Assembly (NCBI GenBank): GCA_012932865.1
Contig: SAXG01000022.1
Span: forward strand, 124,001-188,000
Length of the DNA: 64,000 nt
Reading direction: 5' to 3'
From: Amylostereum areolatum
Lineage: Eukaryota; Basidiomycota; Agaricomycetes; Russulales; Stereaceae
Below the pieces are notes generated by a model. It did not search any database. It was not told the origin of the DNA and saw only the letters and a list, made by a program, of their open reading frames with translations. A program made the position numbers and the translations under genes. Below, piece by piece: positions 32,305 through 43,203 of the stretch. Every line of letters begins with the position of its first letter. The first letter of the stretch is position 1.

Positions 32305-34560
32305 TCACTGTGTTGTAGCGTACGAAGGTACAATGTACGGTGCTTGTCCTTCGGAGCGTAGTCTCGACACAAGAATCTCGTTCCGCCGCTTTATCATCTC
32401 ATCGAGGAAGAAGTCAAATCGATATGCTAGCAACTCACGGACGATTGCCAGATACCCGTCAATCCAGACGTTGGTCTGCTCGGCAACTGATGAGTTAAAA
32501 TACCAGTGACCGTTCTCATCGTGCAGCTCTGGAAACAATGCCGGATTGCAGTGCTTCTGGCAGAACTCGTCTGTCTCTTTGTGCTTTGATTTGAAGTGGA
32601 AGACGTCCACAGGGAGGATCATCCCTGCTGCTTCAAAAAAAGGATCCTTCTGTTTGATAACGTGCTCCTGAAATTGGCAGTTATTGTCGTAGAACGCAGC
32701 CTCCGGCGTGTCCATGGGGTGGGCTCGGTAGACAGACTTGTAAAAATCCTGGTGGAGATGAAGGTCAATCAACAATCCAGTACAAGCTAGAGGGTACGAC
32801 AAGTTAGAGGGTACGGCATACCTTCACTCCCGATATGGCCTCTGCACCAAACATGGTTGCCCGTGCGGCGATCACTCCACAACAACACACGATGAGTTGC
32901 TCGTTGTGCGTGCGGCGCCTCCCAAACCTAGCGCGAAGCTTGCGATTGCCAGCGTCTGACTTCCGGTGATCAGAGGTGGAGCTGTTGGTGTCATCCTGGC
33001 TCGCCAGAAGCCCGAGGGAAACATCCAGCTCTTCGTCGTCATCAACATTGTCTGGCAATACTGCCATGTCAGAACTCGCACTGTGCGCGACGCCATTTCG
33101 CTTGAGACGTTGTTGAAGCTGAAAGAACGCCTTTCCTCGCGCATCGCGGTACACTTCAAGAGCCATGTGGTTGGGATGGGTGCATGTGCGACGGCCGGGG
33201 CGGACAGGCTCAGTGCACGCGATGACAGCACAAAGTGACGATTCTGTTGCATGGTCTTCACAAAAATGGTGGCGATTGTTGATGAGCGGTTTGGTACAGT
33301 TGTGCACGGCGCAGCATGGGTGTCCGATCGACACCCCGTCACTAACGACGGCTCGAAGGGAGCCTATGACGGGGAATCAAGTCAGCATTGAATACATGTG
33401 GTAGAGCTAATAAAGACGTACGAAGGCCAAGATGCCCCTCGCCCGTCGCACTCGGGATAAACCGTTCGCAAACCAAGCATGCATGCATCTTGTGCGGCTG
33501 ACCAACCTCAATCATGCGTGCATTCCGTGCTTCCATGGCCTCCTGAAGCCGTGGCTCATGATCTCCCTTGTCGGAGAGAGTAAGGCGAGAACCTTGCTCC
33601 GCGTGGTCGCGCAACAATGCGTTGAGGGTAAAAACCTGCCAAGCTTGCTCGGAGCTGAAGGTGAAAGTGTTTGGCCAGTCGTCAGGCTGGGCATGCTTCG
33701 GTTTGGAGAGCGCTGCATTGTAAATTTTGGCACAGTTTTGCCCAGAGACCCTGTGTGATATGTGTGTTGTGAGGAATGATAAAATGAGAGAAAGAGAGAG
33801 GGTGGACTCACCATGCAAATAACGTGCACATGGTGAACAGCTCACATAGTTCGGTCTCAATAAATGCATGTTTCTCGAAGTGGATTGCGTTCGGTACCCC
33901 ACCATAGTAGCACCTTATACCACTGACAACATAATAATCCGGGTGGTAACGGATATTGCAGCCTAGAAAAGGATAGAAGATGATTGAACAGATATAGTGA
34001 AGAGTGGTCAGCAACTTACGAGTGCAGAGCAGAGAGGTCGTGTATGCTGCACGAGCACCATGATCACGGGTGTAGTACACAACCGGATAGCGTGAACCTC
34101 GTTTGAGGAGGGAGGTGCACTTGTCGCAGGTGTAGACGGGGGGATAAAACATGTGATCACCTTAACGGGGGATCAGATAGGAATGCGGCCAGTCGACGAA
34201 CATGGACGTACTGATGAGGTCCATCCCTCGTGTATCTGAGCCCATCCTCCCAAATTTCTGAAAGTCTTCCGCCTCCTTCAGCGAGAGTTTGATTGGACCA
34301 TCCAGCCAGACCAATTCCTTCAGCGCCACCCAATACCCGCTAACAGTTTCTATGTTTGGTGCAGAGATCATGTTACGAAAGAAGTCGAGGAGATAGCGGG
34401 GAAGAAAAGGAGGGGGGCGCTCTGCGACGCCGTAGGTGTGAAGGAGGATCTCGCGCTTCAGTCGGCGGGCATAGCGGACAAAACGCTCCACATCGTGGAA
34501 TGTGAAGTCAACTCCGCCTACGAGGCAGAGAGCCTGACCGATCGCGTTGAAACTTGCCAT
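32305..34560 (-). CDS. KDZ-type transposase-like protein with CxC5/CxC6-like cysteine clusters, left-arm copy
   Basis: Six exons, minus strand: 34560-34212, 34160-34020, 33962-33812, 33750-33422, 33363-32822, 32748-32305; 651 residues. Identical in translation to the right-arm copy at 35325-37580, where the domains are described. A TATA box (mirror of 35235-35243) lies about 85 bp upstream. The two copies are transcribed away from each other out of the palindrome centre. Confidence 0.72.
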
Positions 34561-35324
34561 TAAGACAAGACGGAAGGGATCTGGGGGATAGGGGGAACTT
34601 GGGGGGACGGGAAGAGGGAACGGAAGGCCCTGGCATGGCAGCTTTATACCCTCAGACAGTCCTCACAAAAAAAAACAATGTTGTAAGGACAATGAGACCG
34701 AAAACTGGGAGCGGCCATGACATTGTTTCTACGCGTGACATCCTTGTCACACAGAGGGTCTGAACTTTGGTTCTGAGCCGGGGTCGGAACTTAGGTCGGA
34801 ACCTGGTTCCGAACCTGGTTCCGAACTTTTGGGCTCTACCTTCGAAGTCCTCGACAGGCCATGGGATCATTGGGAAAAAAATCCAGCCTCGCCTTCTCCG
34901 GCCCTGCCATCATTGGACAAAAAATCTGGCCTCCACAGATTCCGGCCATTTTCATCGGATAAAAATCCGAAATTTTAGACCAAAATCCTCAAAATTTCCT
35001 CGGATAGTGATCCGGCCTCCCCCCCCATTTTCGAGGACTTCGAAGGTAGAGCCCAAAAGTTCGGAACCAGGTTCGGAACCAGGTTCCGACCTAAGTTCCG
35101 ACCCCGGCTCAGAACCAAAGTTCAGACCCTCTGTGTGACAAGGATGTCACGCGTAGAAACAATGTCATGGCCGCTCCCAGTTTTCGGTCTCATTGTCCTT
35201 ACAACATTGTTTTTTTTTGTGAGGACTGTCTGAGGGTATAAAGCTGCCATGCCAGGGCCTTCCGTTCCCTCTTCCCGTCCCCCCAAGTTCCCCCTATCCC
35301 CCAGATCCCTTCCGTCTTGTCTTA
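34561..35324. promoter_or_regulatory. Palindrome centre: divergent promoter of the two transposase-like genes
   Basis: Contains the inner ends of both arms, each with a TATA box (GGTATAAAG at 35235-35243 and its mirror 34642-34650) about 85 bp before the ATG, and arrays of GGTTC-GAACC repeats (34757-34830 and mirror). Transcription of both arms therefore starts back to back. Confidence 0.6.
34855..35030. repeat. 176-bp asymmetric spacer of the giant palindrome
   Basis: The only part of the core that is not mirrored. It contains AAAATTTCCTCGGAT, repeated GGCC-GGATTTTT-like units and a TCCGGCCTCCCCCCCCATTTT end. The last, reversed, equals the sequence just inside the left outer terminus (26325-26347), so the centre is made of the same end sequence as the outer element. 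Confidence 0.75.
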
Positions 35325-37580
35325 ATGGCAAGTTTCAACGCGATCGGTCAGGCTCTCTGCCTCGTAGGCGGAGTTGACTTCACATTCCACGATGTGGAGC
35401 GTTTTGTCCGCTATGCCCGCCGACTGAAGCGCGAGATCCTCCTTCACACCTACGGCGTCGCAGAGCGCCCCCCTCCTTTTCTTCCCCGCTATCTCCTCGA
35501 CTTCTTTCGTAACATGATCTCTGCACCAAACATAGAAACTGTTAGCGGGTATTGGGTGGCGCTGAAGGAATTGGTCTGGCTGGATGGTCCAATCAAACTC
35601 TCGCTGAAGGAGGCGGAAGACTTTCAGAAATTTGGGAGGATGGGCTCAGATACACGAGGGATGGACCTCATCAGTACGTCCATGTTCGTCGACTGGCCGC
35701 ATTCCTATCTGATCCCCCGTTAAGGTGATCACATGTTTTATCCCCCCGTCTACACCTGCGACAAGTGCACCTCCCTCCTCAAACGAGGTTCACGCTATCC
35801 GGTTGTGTACTACACCCGTGATCATGGTGCTCGTGCAGCATACACGACCTCTCTGCTCTGCACTCGTAAGTTGCTGACCACTCTTCACTATATCTGTTCA
35901 ATCATCTTCTATCCTTTTCTAGGCTGCAATATCCGTTACCACCCGGATTATTATGTTGTCAGTGGTATAAGGTGCTACTATGGTGGGGTACCGAACGCAA
36001 TCCACTTCGAGAAACATGCATTTATTGAGACCGAACTATGTGAGCTGTTCACCATGTGCACGTTATTTGCATGGTGAGTCCACCCTCTCTCTTTCTCTCA
36101 TTTTATCATTCCTCACAACACACATATCACACAGGGTCTCTGGGCAAAACTGTGCCAAAATTTACAATGCAGCGCTCTCCAAACCGAAGCATGCCCAGCC
36201 TGACGACTGGCCAAACACTTTCACCTTCAGCTCCGAGCAAGCTTGGCAGGTTTTTACCCTCAACGCATTGTTGCGCGACCACGCGGAGCAAGGTTCTCGC
36301 CTTACTCTCTCCGACAAGGGAGATCATGAGCCACGGCTTCAGGAGGCCATGGAAGCACGGAATGCACGCATGATTGAGGTTGGTCAGCCGCACAAGATGC
36401 ATGCATGCTTGGTTTGCGAACGGTTTATCCCGAGTGCGACGGGCGAGGGGCATCTTGGCCTTCGTACGTCTTTATTAGCTCTACCACATGTATTCAATGC
36501 TGACTTGATTCCCCGTCATAGGCTCCCTTCGAGCCGTCGTTAGTGACGGGGTGTCGATCGGACACCCATGCTGCGCCGTGCACAACTGTACCAAACCGCT
36601 CATCAACAATCGCCACCATTTTTGTGAAGACCATGCAACAGAATCGTCACTTTGTGCTGTCATCGCGTGCACTGAGCCTGTCCGCCCCGGCCGTCGCACA
36701 TGCACCCATCCCAACCACATGGCTCTTGAAGTGTACCGCGATGCGCGAGGAAAGGCGTTCTTTCAGCTTCAACAACGTCTCAAGCGAAATGGCGTCGCGC
36801 ACAGTGCGAGTTCTGACATGGCAGTATTGCCAGACAATGTTGATGACGACGAAGAGCTGGATGTTTCCCTCGGGCTTCTGGCGAGCCAGGATGACACCAA
36901 CAGCTCCACCTCTGATCACCGGAAGTCAGACGCTGGCAATCGCAAGCTTCGCGCTAGGTTTGGGAGGCGCCGCACGCACAACGAGCAACTCATCGTGTGT
37001 TGTTGTGGAGTGATCGCCGCACGGGCAACCATGTTTGGTGCAGAGGCCATATCGGGAGTGAAGGTATGCCGTACCCTCTAACTTGTCGTACCCTCTAGCT
37101 TGTACTGGATTGTTGATTGACCTTCATCTCCACCAGGATTTTTACAAGTCTGTCTACCGAGCCCACCCCATGGACACGCCGGAGGCTGCGTTCTACGACA
37201 ATAACTGCCAATTTCAGGAGCACGTTATCAAACAGAAGGATCCTTTTTTTGAAGCAGCAGGGATGATCCTCCCTGTGGACGTCTTCCACTTCAAATCAAA
37301 GCACAAAGAGACAGACGAGTTCTGCCAGAAGCACTGCAATCCGGCATTGTTTCCAGAGCTGCACGATGAGAACGGTCACTGGTATTTTAACTCATCAGTT
37401 GCCGAGCAGACCAACGTCTGGATTGACGGGTATCTGGCAATCGTCCGTGAGTTGCTAGCATATCGATTTGACTTCTTCCTCGATGAGATGATAAAGCGGC
37501 GGAACGAGATTCTTGTGTCGAGACTACGCTCCGAAGGACAAGCACCGTACATTGTACCTTCGTACGCTACAACACAGTGA
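35325..37580 (+). CDS. KDZ-type transposase-like protein with CxC5/CxC6-like cysteine clusters, right-arm copy
   Basis: Six exons: 35325-35673, 35725-35865, 35923-36073, 36135-36463, 36522-37063, 37137-37580; 651 residues, every junction in phase. First cysteine cluster: YTCDKCTSLLKRG and RCNIRYHPDYYV; then CLVCERF. Second cluster: CAVHNCTKPLINNRHHFCED with CAVIACTEP and RRTCTHPNHMALE. C-terminal block: AAFYDNNCQFQEHV, LPVDVFHFKSKHKETDEFC and FNSSVAEQTNVWIDGY, FFLDEMIKRRNE, which resembles the transposase-derived C-terminus of KDZ-associated basidiomycete proteins (an RNase H-like fold is inferred). An acidic Asp/Glu patch lies between. Whether it is an active transposase or an accessory factor cannot be said from sequence. 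Confidence 0.72.
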
Positions 37581-37703
37581 TGTACGAACCTGTCAAATAA
37601 TATATTGTAATCTATCTCTCCACCGTGATGAGCCTTGGGGTCGGATGCACAATCTGGTGAAGGTGCTTCAACAGGCATTAGCTGGAGAAATAATGCAAGG
37701 TGG

Positions 37704-38310
37704 TTAGTTGAAGGACTGAGGACGAGTCCGCGGGGTTCGAGGAGAGGAATCGAGAGCGCGCAACGCCGCCATCTCCGTCGCCCACGCGTGCTTGACGGCT
37801 TTGACGTTGTCGAGCTCGTACTGCAGCATCTTGCGCTCGTTGAGCCGGTGCTGCTCGAGCACCCGGAGCGCGTCGAGCTCATCTGACCGTTTCCGCAGCA
37901 TTGGTGAGCGCCGTCTGTCATATCGACACCTGCGCCCGCAACGCCGCCAACTCCGCCGTCCACGCGTGCTCCCTCGCCTTCATGTTGGTGAGCTCGGCCT
38001 GCAGCACCTGCCGCTCGTCCGTCCGCTGCCGCTTGAGTGTGCGCAGGGCCACGACCTCGTCCACCATCCCCCGCAACCTGTCCAGCGCCACCTGCCCCGC
38101 TGCGCCCCGCTCGCGCAGCGCCTCCATGTCCACGGCCATCGCCCATCTATCACCCCGCAACTCCTCCACCTCTGACTCGAGCGCGCGTTCACAGGCCCGG
38201 AGCGCGTCGAGGTCCTTCTGGAGCGCGCGCACGTGGGCCTCGGTGAGCGCGAAAGGTGCCTGCTCAGGCACAGGAGGGGCGGCGGAGGACAAGGACGGAT
38301 CGCAGACCAT
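37704..38310 (-). CDS. Coiled-coil protein with internal duplication, right-arm copy (frame break or intron)
   Basis: Mirror of 31575-32181 with the same translation and the same change of frame, so any defect predates the duplication or was copied with it. Confidence 0.5.
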
Positions 38311-39782
38311 GGGCTCTGGCTCCGGGCTCGGGGAAGAAATGGGGGAAGGGTTTAGAGGAGGACGATGTGGACGAGGAGGAGGAGGAGGAGGACGGGGTGG
38401 GGGAGGCGATGCGAGACTGCCGCAGGGGCGTTGGGAGGTACGGTGCGCTCGCGAACCGCGGCCGTCGTCTGCTAGGTTTTCTTGGGACGTCGGGCAGGTG
38501 TCCCAGAGCCCGGTCGCGTCGTTCCTGAAGGCGTTGGGACGCGCGGCGGGTCGTGGGGGACAATGACGATGACGGGGTTCGCGCCCACTTGACGCTGCTC
38601 CGGGTGGAGGTGGACGCGGTAGGCGTGCGTTTGCGGAAGCCTGTCGCGTGTGAAGGATTGGGAACGCTGGCGGTATCGGTGGGGGCGCAGGTGGGTGGAG
38701 GTGGATGTGGATGTGGAGGGGGGCTTTCGCGGGGTTGCGTTGGTGGATTCTGTTCTTCGGTGAGCATGGGGGGTGTCACGAACAGCGAACACGGGCTTGG
38801 GGCATGCATCGGCCAATCAGGTGCGAGGAGGAAAGGGGTTTCCCCCTCGCACCTGATTGGTTGATGCATGCCCCAAGCCCGTGTTCGCTGTTGACGGTGT
38901 CGACGTGTCGTGACGCCTTGGCTGCGTAATTGTGTCAGCCAATCACAACACGTTGGAAACAGATTCCAATGACGCCGGCGACGCACACTCACCGTCGGCA
39001 ACAGCGACGAGATGCATTGAGCCACGTCTCCCCCCTTTCTCATTCTTTCTGGCAGACCCACTTGTTGGCTGACTCCTGTCAACTACCTCGGTGAGTTTCT
39101 TCATCTGCGTAGCTCAATAGACCTCGCACCTTGACGCTCAAGTACCGCCTATCAAAAGCAGCGCTCCAGGAGCCCGTGACCACGTTCCCTGCCGCGCACG
39201 CGGGCTACGCCTCCCTTCGTGCACTCCCCCAGGTTCACATCGAGCGACATTGCGAGCGACTCGGCGGGCAGAAACCTCGTGATCGCGCCCATGTGTTACC
39301 TTGCGGAATACCCATTGTCGTGCGCGCGTCCCGAGTAGATCCAGGATGACGGCCATGAGCAGTGGTGGGTCCTCCCCTTCCCTCCTCGACTCCAACCCTA
39401 CTTGCATCCTCTGGCTTCGCACCGACTTTTGCTCTAGCTTCGCACTGACTTTTGCGCCGAGGTTGGGAACGTGTACCTCACGTTCGGGGCGTGCACTTCA
39501 TGAGCATGCGCGCGTGCGAGGGACAGGAGGCTGCACTGATGGGCGTGCAGGGGACGGGGATGGCGACGAGAGCGGCCAAGGAGCTGTGGTAGGGGTGTTT
39601 GCGAGGCAAGGCGAGCAGGTGGGCGGGTGGGAATGAGAATGAGAAGGCGAGCGGGGGCGGGGAGTGGGTTAGGGACGGACACGGGCGGGCGGGATCAGAC
39701 AGACGTGGACGCGGTTTCGATAGGCAACATTGTATTATGTATATAGATCAATTAGAGAAAAAAACAGCAGTGTCGAAAGTAA
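38311..39782. other. Right-arm region with degraded coding-like pieces on the plus strand
   Basis: Between about 39060 and 39640 several coherent peptides appear in different frames on the plus strand: TLKYRLSKAALQEPVTTFPA, then DIASDSAGRNLVIAPMCYLA, then AEVGNVYLTFG, and ACEGQEAALMGVQGTGMATR ending in a stop at about 39592. This pattern suggests a gene with introns or a frame-shifted remnant. No family recognised. The mirror lies in 30103-31574. Confidence 0.35.
38781..38892. repeat. 112-bp hairpin, right copy
   Basis: Mirror of 30993-31104. Confidence 0.8.
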
Positions 39783-42255
39783 TCATAACCCTCTCACATC
39801 ATCATAGAATGATTTCCAGAGAGCCATCTTTGTCGACCTGGCAGCGAGCTCGGCGTACTGGTCTTGCAGCTCTGGCGAGGATACCTTCCACCCATGGCTG
39901 TAGTAGGTACTCCACCCTGCCTTCGAAACCTTGTATCCTGGAAAGGCCGCAGCCACCCGTTCCTTATGGCTAAGACCCTTCAGATCTTCGTACTTTTGAA
40001 ACCCTTCCGCCATGAAACGAAAGTACATCAGCGGCCAACCTGACTCGGACCAAGGTGTCATGGGTGTCGTGCGTAAGGCAGCATCAGGATCCTCGAGATG
40101 GTTGTTGTTTGGTGGGGGTGAGGCAGCCCGAGGAGTCGGGCATGGAGTGGAAGGCGTCGACAGAGCCGATGGAGATTGTGGGATCGACGACTCGGAGTAG
40201 TCGGAGGGGATCGCGGGAGTGGATGACTCCGAATAGTCGGAAGGGATCGCGGGGGTGAACGACTCCTCAGAGAAAGAGGCGACTGCAGTGGCTGGTGTAT
40301 GATTATCGGTGCGGGGGCGAACCGGTGACCGACCTTGAGCAGGAGAAATGGTGTCCATGATTTGGGAGAAGGGACGCTTGCGCGAAGGGGTCTGTGGTGA
40401 TGTCGCCTGCTTGAGAATGGATTCGTGACGGGCCATGGATTGTAGGTCGGTGCGTGCCTCGAATGACCGATACATGAGGGTTTGACCAGTCGTGATGAGC
40501 TCCGTTGTACGGATCTCGCAGATGATCCACTGGCCTCGACGAGGATCGTACCTTTCGAACAGAGAGTCTGGTTCTACGATGCCGAGAATCTTACGGATTG
40601 CAGGAGAACAGTCGTCCATGCAAAAGTGGGGGAAGTATTTGCATGCAATTGATAAGGACTGAGGTTCGGTGTCATCCTAGGGGTTCGTTAGCCAATTGAG
40701 GAGGATAATAACACATCAAAAACATACCTTCCGAAAGTACAGAAGGTTAATTGACTCCTTTCGAGCCTTCGCACGAGCCTCACACTCGGATATGATTGAC
40801 GTTGATGACTGATGCTCCTCAATTGCAGATTGACGAACATTGTAGTGCTCCTCACGTAGAGGGCGTTGCCGGGGTACGGGAGCACCAGTGGTACTGCTGG
40901 CAGTGGCTAGGGAAGTGCTCGCTGTCGTACATGGCTTGGGCTTGGAAGGCTTGTTGGATCGCTTTGGCTTCGGCAACTCTGCTAAAGTCTGAGTCGTCGA
41001 CTTTGCGGATGTCGTTGTCAGAGACAGAGCAGCCGAATTGGAGCTGGCAGTGGTCTTGGGGTGGGAAATTTTGTCATCGGCATGTGAAACCGGCGGGCTA
41101 GCAGAGGGGAGAATCAAGGGTTCGGACGACGTTGGAACCGGAGCTGTCAGGACCAGTGAGGGCCCGGGGAGGGGAGTTAAGAGGTCAAGGTGGTCGCTGG
41201 ACTCGTCCACAGTATGCACAGGAAGGGGGGGATGGATTGAAGAAGGAAGTTCGTCTGCAAACTCAAAGTTGTGCGAGCCGAAATCAAATGGTGGAAAATC
41301 GACATCAAAGTCGAATGGAATCTTCGTGTTGGTGTCGCCTTCGGCCCAGGATGAGAGTAGGGCAGAAAAATCGAAATCATTGGCAGTGGTACTAGTGCCA
41401 GCAAATGACGTGTCTTGCGAGAAAGAAGTACCGGAAATAGGGGAAGTGGGTGGCTGGGAATCTGCATCAGGAGGTAGAGTTGTGGGATGGGATGGGTCGG
41501 GGAGAGGAGACTTGGCCAAGGTCAAGTAATCTGAGTTGACGGACTCGTCGAAGGAGGTGGGGTCATACCATTCGGACTCATCAACATCGGCACCTGGAAG
41601 GCCACCGTGACTGTGCACGTGCAAGTTTGGAGCAGCTTCTTGCGCTTGAATGGGGGTGGGTAAATGTGGCAAAGCACCGGGTTGGCGTGAGTTGACAGCA
41701 TATGAGCTGAAAGATGCAGATGGAGGAGTCGGCGAGAAGATGGGAGCAGGGAGTGGTGGTAAAGGTTGAGTGATGGTCGACAAAAACCGATTAGGCTTCT
41801 TGGGTGTGAAGGTCACCGAGTGCGTTTTGACACGGCAACCTTGTCGAATGCAACGTTGGTGAGCCTTGCAACAGTCTACGCAGAACTTGAATGTGCAACC
41901 TTGATGTCGCTTCCGCCTGGAAGATCCCTTCTTCCCAGACTTACCGAGTGCTCGGTCGTTACACCCAGGACCATCGCACGGCGCCTCTAGTTTCTGTGAC
42001 TGCGAGCGCACGCCAGGGGCAGGCGGGTCAACATGGCGTTCTAAATCATCACGCCACGTGAAATGACTGTTTGAGCACTGAGATAGGCTGTATAAGCAAC
42101 AGAACACTATAGCAGGTTTAGAGCGCACACACCGTGTCATACCACCGGCCTGCATTCTCGGAATCGTTATAGCCAGTCGCCATGGACGTGACAACAGGCT
42201 GAGAGCACTCGCTCTTGCTGCATATTGAAGATTGCGGAGGGGCGTCGGATTGCAT
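39783..42255 (-). CDS. KDZ-associated cysteine-cluster protein, right-arm copy
   Basis: Exons, minus strand: 42255-42131, 42087-40728, 40676-39783; 792 residues, identical in translation to the left-arm copy at 27630-30102, where it is described. It converges on the coiled-coil gene of its arm and points towards the centre, opposite to the transposase-like gene. Confidence 0.65.
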
Positions 42256-42831
42256 TGTATGGTGAAGCGGAGACTCGCAGAGAGGGAGAGGTTGCCATCG
42301 TAGGTGGGGGTTCGTTTATATGACTGAGTGCAGCTCAACTTGTGGCCCAAAAGGCCTTTGGCCACACCATTACAATGTTGCGAAGTGGCCAAAAATGTTG
42401 CAGAGGGATTCACTGGTGGACTTGTGGTAACTATGACTCAAGGCCACCAGGTTCAATGAGTTCAATTATGTAGTAGAGGGATCATGAGAATACAGCGGGG
42501 ATGTAGATAGTCGTTCAAGCTTTCAAGTCGCGTTCATACTATCTTTTGGGCACGTGAGATGGGGGAAGGAACCACGTGCTGGCTCCTCACTCAAATCTTA
42601 GTTAGAACTGAAGTTCAAACGTTCGGAACTGGTTCAGAACCTGTTTAGAACTGTCCATCTCATTTTGGGCAGGAGTTCGGAACCTCTGAACTGGTCACGG
42701 AATGTGACAAGCGTGATTAGGAGGAGAGTTCGGAACTAGGTTCAGAGGTGGGCTGAAGGAGGGGTTCCGAACTGGGTCTGAACCGGTTCTGAACCGGGTC
42801 CGAACTACTTGGCTCCAGTGTCGAAGTTTTG

Positions 42832-42848
42832 CCATTTTCAGGGGTCCT
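42832..42848 (-). repeat. Right terminal inverted repeat (17 bp)
   Basis: CCATTTTCAGGGGTCCT, the exact reverse complement of 26315-26331, followed by the duplicated target GGTTCTAC (42849-42856). Confidence 0.8.
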
Positions 42849-43094
42849 GGTTCTACGTCATTTCTACCCAGATCTCACCCCTCGTCCCTTTCTCTCTCTA
42901 CAGGATATCTCCACGGTATAGGCACATTTGTCGTCGTAGACCAGGGGAACAAGTCGCAAAATCGAAAATCCAGGGGACGATGATGTCGTTCTTTCATTCG
43001 AGGCTCTGCCGCTTGTCTCCAATCCGTTCGCACCCGTTCCATTCCATGGCGTGCTTTCCTGACAGGTTTCCGCGCTAATTTCCTTCGCACCACG

Positions 43095-43102
43095 TATATA
43101 AA
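43095..43102 (+). promoter_or_regulatory. TATA box of the DSYGSS-repeat gene
   Basis: TATATAAA, 102 bp upstream of the ATG at 43204; a C/T-rich leader lies between them, as in highly expressed fungal genes. Confidence 0.6.
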
Positions 43103-43203
43103 CCCTCCTTGGTTCTTGTCTGTGATCCCCACTTCTCTCTCCCTCCTCGTCTTATATTGTCTTCATCCCATCCTCACCCTTGCCTTCACCCTCATCTTCA
43201 ATC

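Larger units (their letters stand above)
27054..34854. repeat. Left arm of the 7.8-kb inverted repeat
   Basis: Mirror image of 35031-42831; position x pairs with 69885 - x along the whole length. All paired frames have the same length and the same translation, so no indel separates the arms and identity looks complete or nearly so. Both ends of the arm carry arrays of the short palindrome GGTTC-GAACC (27083-27270 and 34757-34830) preceded by ACTTCGA/GAGCC-like ends in opposite orientation, so each arm by itself looks like a complete transposon. Confidence 0.9.
35031..42831. repeat. Right arm of the 7.8-kb inverted repeat
   Basis: Mirror of 27054-34854. Its outer end passes directly into the 17-bp outer terminal repeat, without the 722-bp segment that stands at the left. 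Confidence 0.9.
26307..42856. mobile_element. 16.5-kb palindromic KDZ-type composite DNA transposon with 8-bp TSD
   Basis: Outer ends: AGGACCCCTGAAAATGG (26315-26331) and its exact reverse complement (42832-42848), flanked by the direct repeat GGTTCTAC (26307-26314 and 42849-42856). An 8-bp duplication suits KDZ/Zisupton and hAT elements. Inside are a 722-bp left-only segment, a 7,801-bp arm (27054-34854), a 176-bp centre (34855-35030) and the inverted arm (35031-42831). The right arm is followed by only the 17-bp terminal repeat. Every gene occurs in both arms in mirror order. The cysteine-cluster proteins identify it as KDZ-associated, a superfamily greatly expanded in mushroom genomes; the TET/JBP genes that some of these elements carry are not seen here. 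Confidence 0.75.

Noticed and set aside
37376..38146. 256-residue Gly/Ala-rich ORF (and its mirror at 31739-32509)
   Set aside because: Runs through the coiled-coil ORF and the 3' end of the transposase-like gene in a wrong frame; composition artefact.
27054..42831. TET/JBP dioxygenase gene inside the KDZ-type element
   Set aside because: Looked for because some mushroom KDZ elements carry one; no frame in the arms shows the expected iron-binding motifs.
26307..42856. Explaining the palindrome as a missing-adapter long-read artefact
   Set aside because: Such artefacts have no spacer and no target duplication; here there are a 176-bp asymmetric centre, different flanks, 17-bp terminal repeats and an 8-bp TSD. 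Read evidence would still be decisive.
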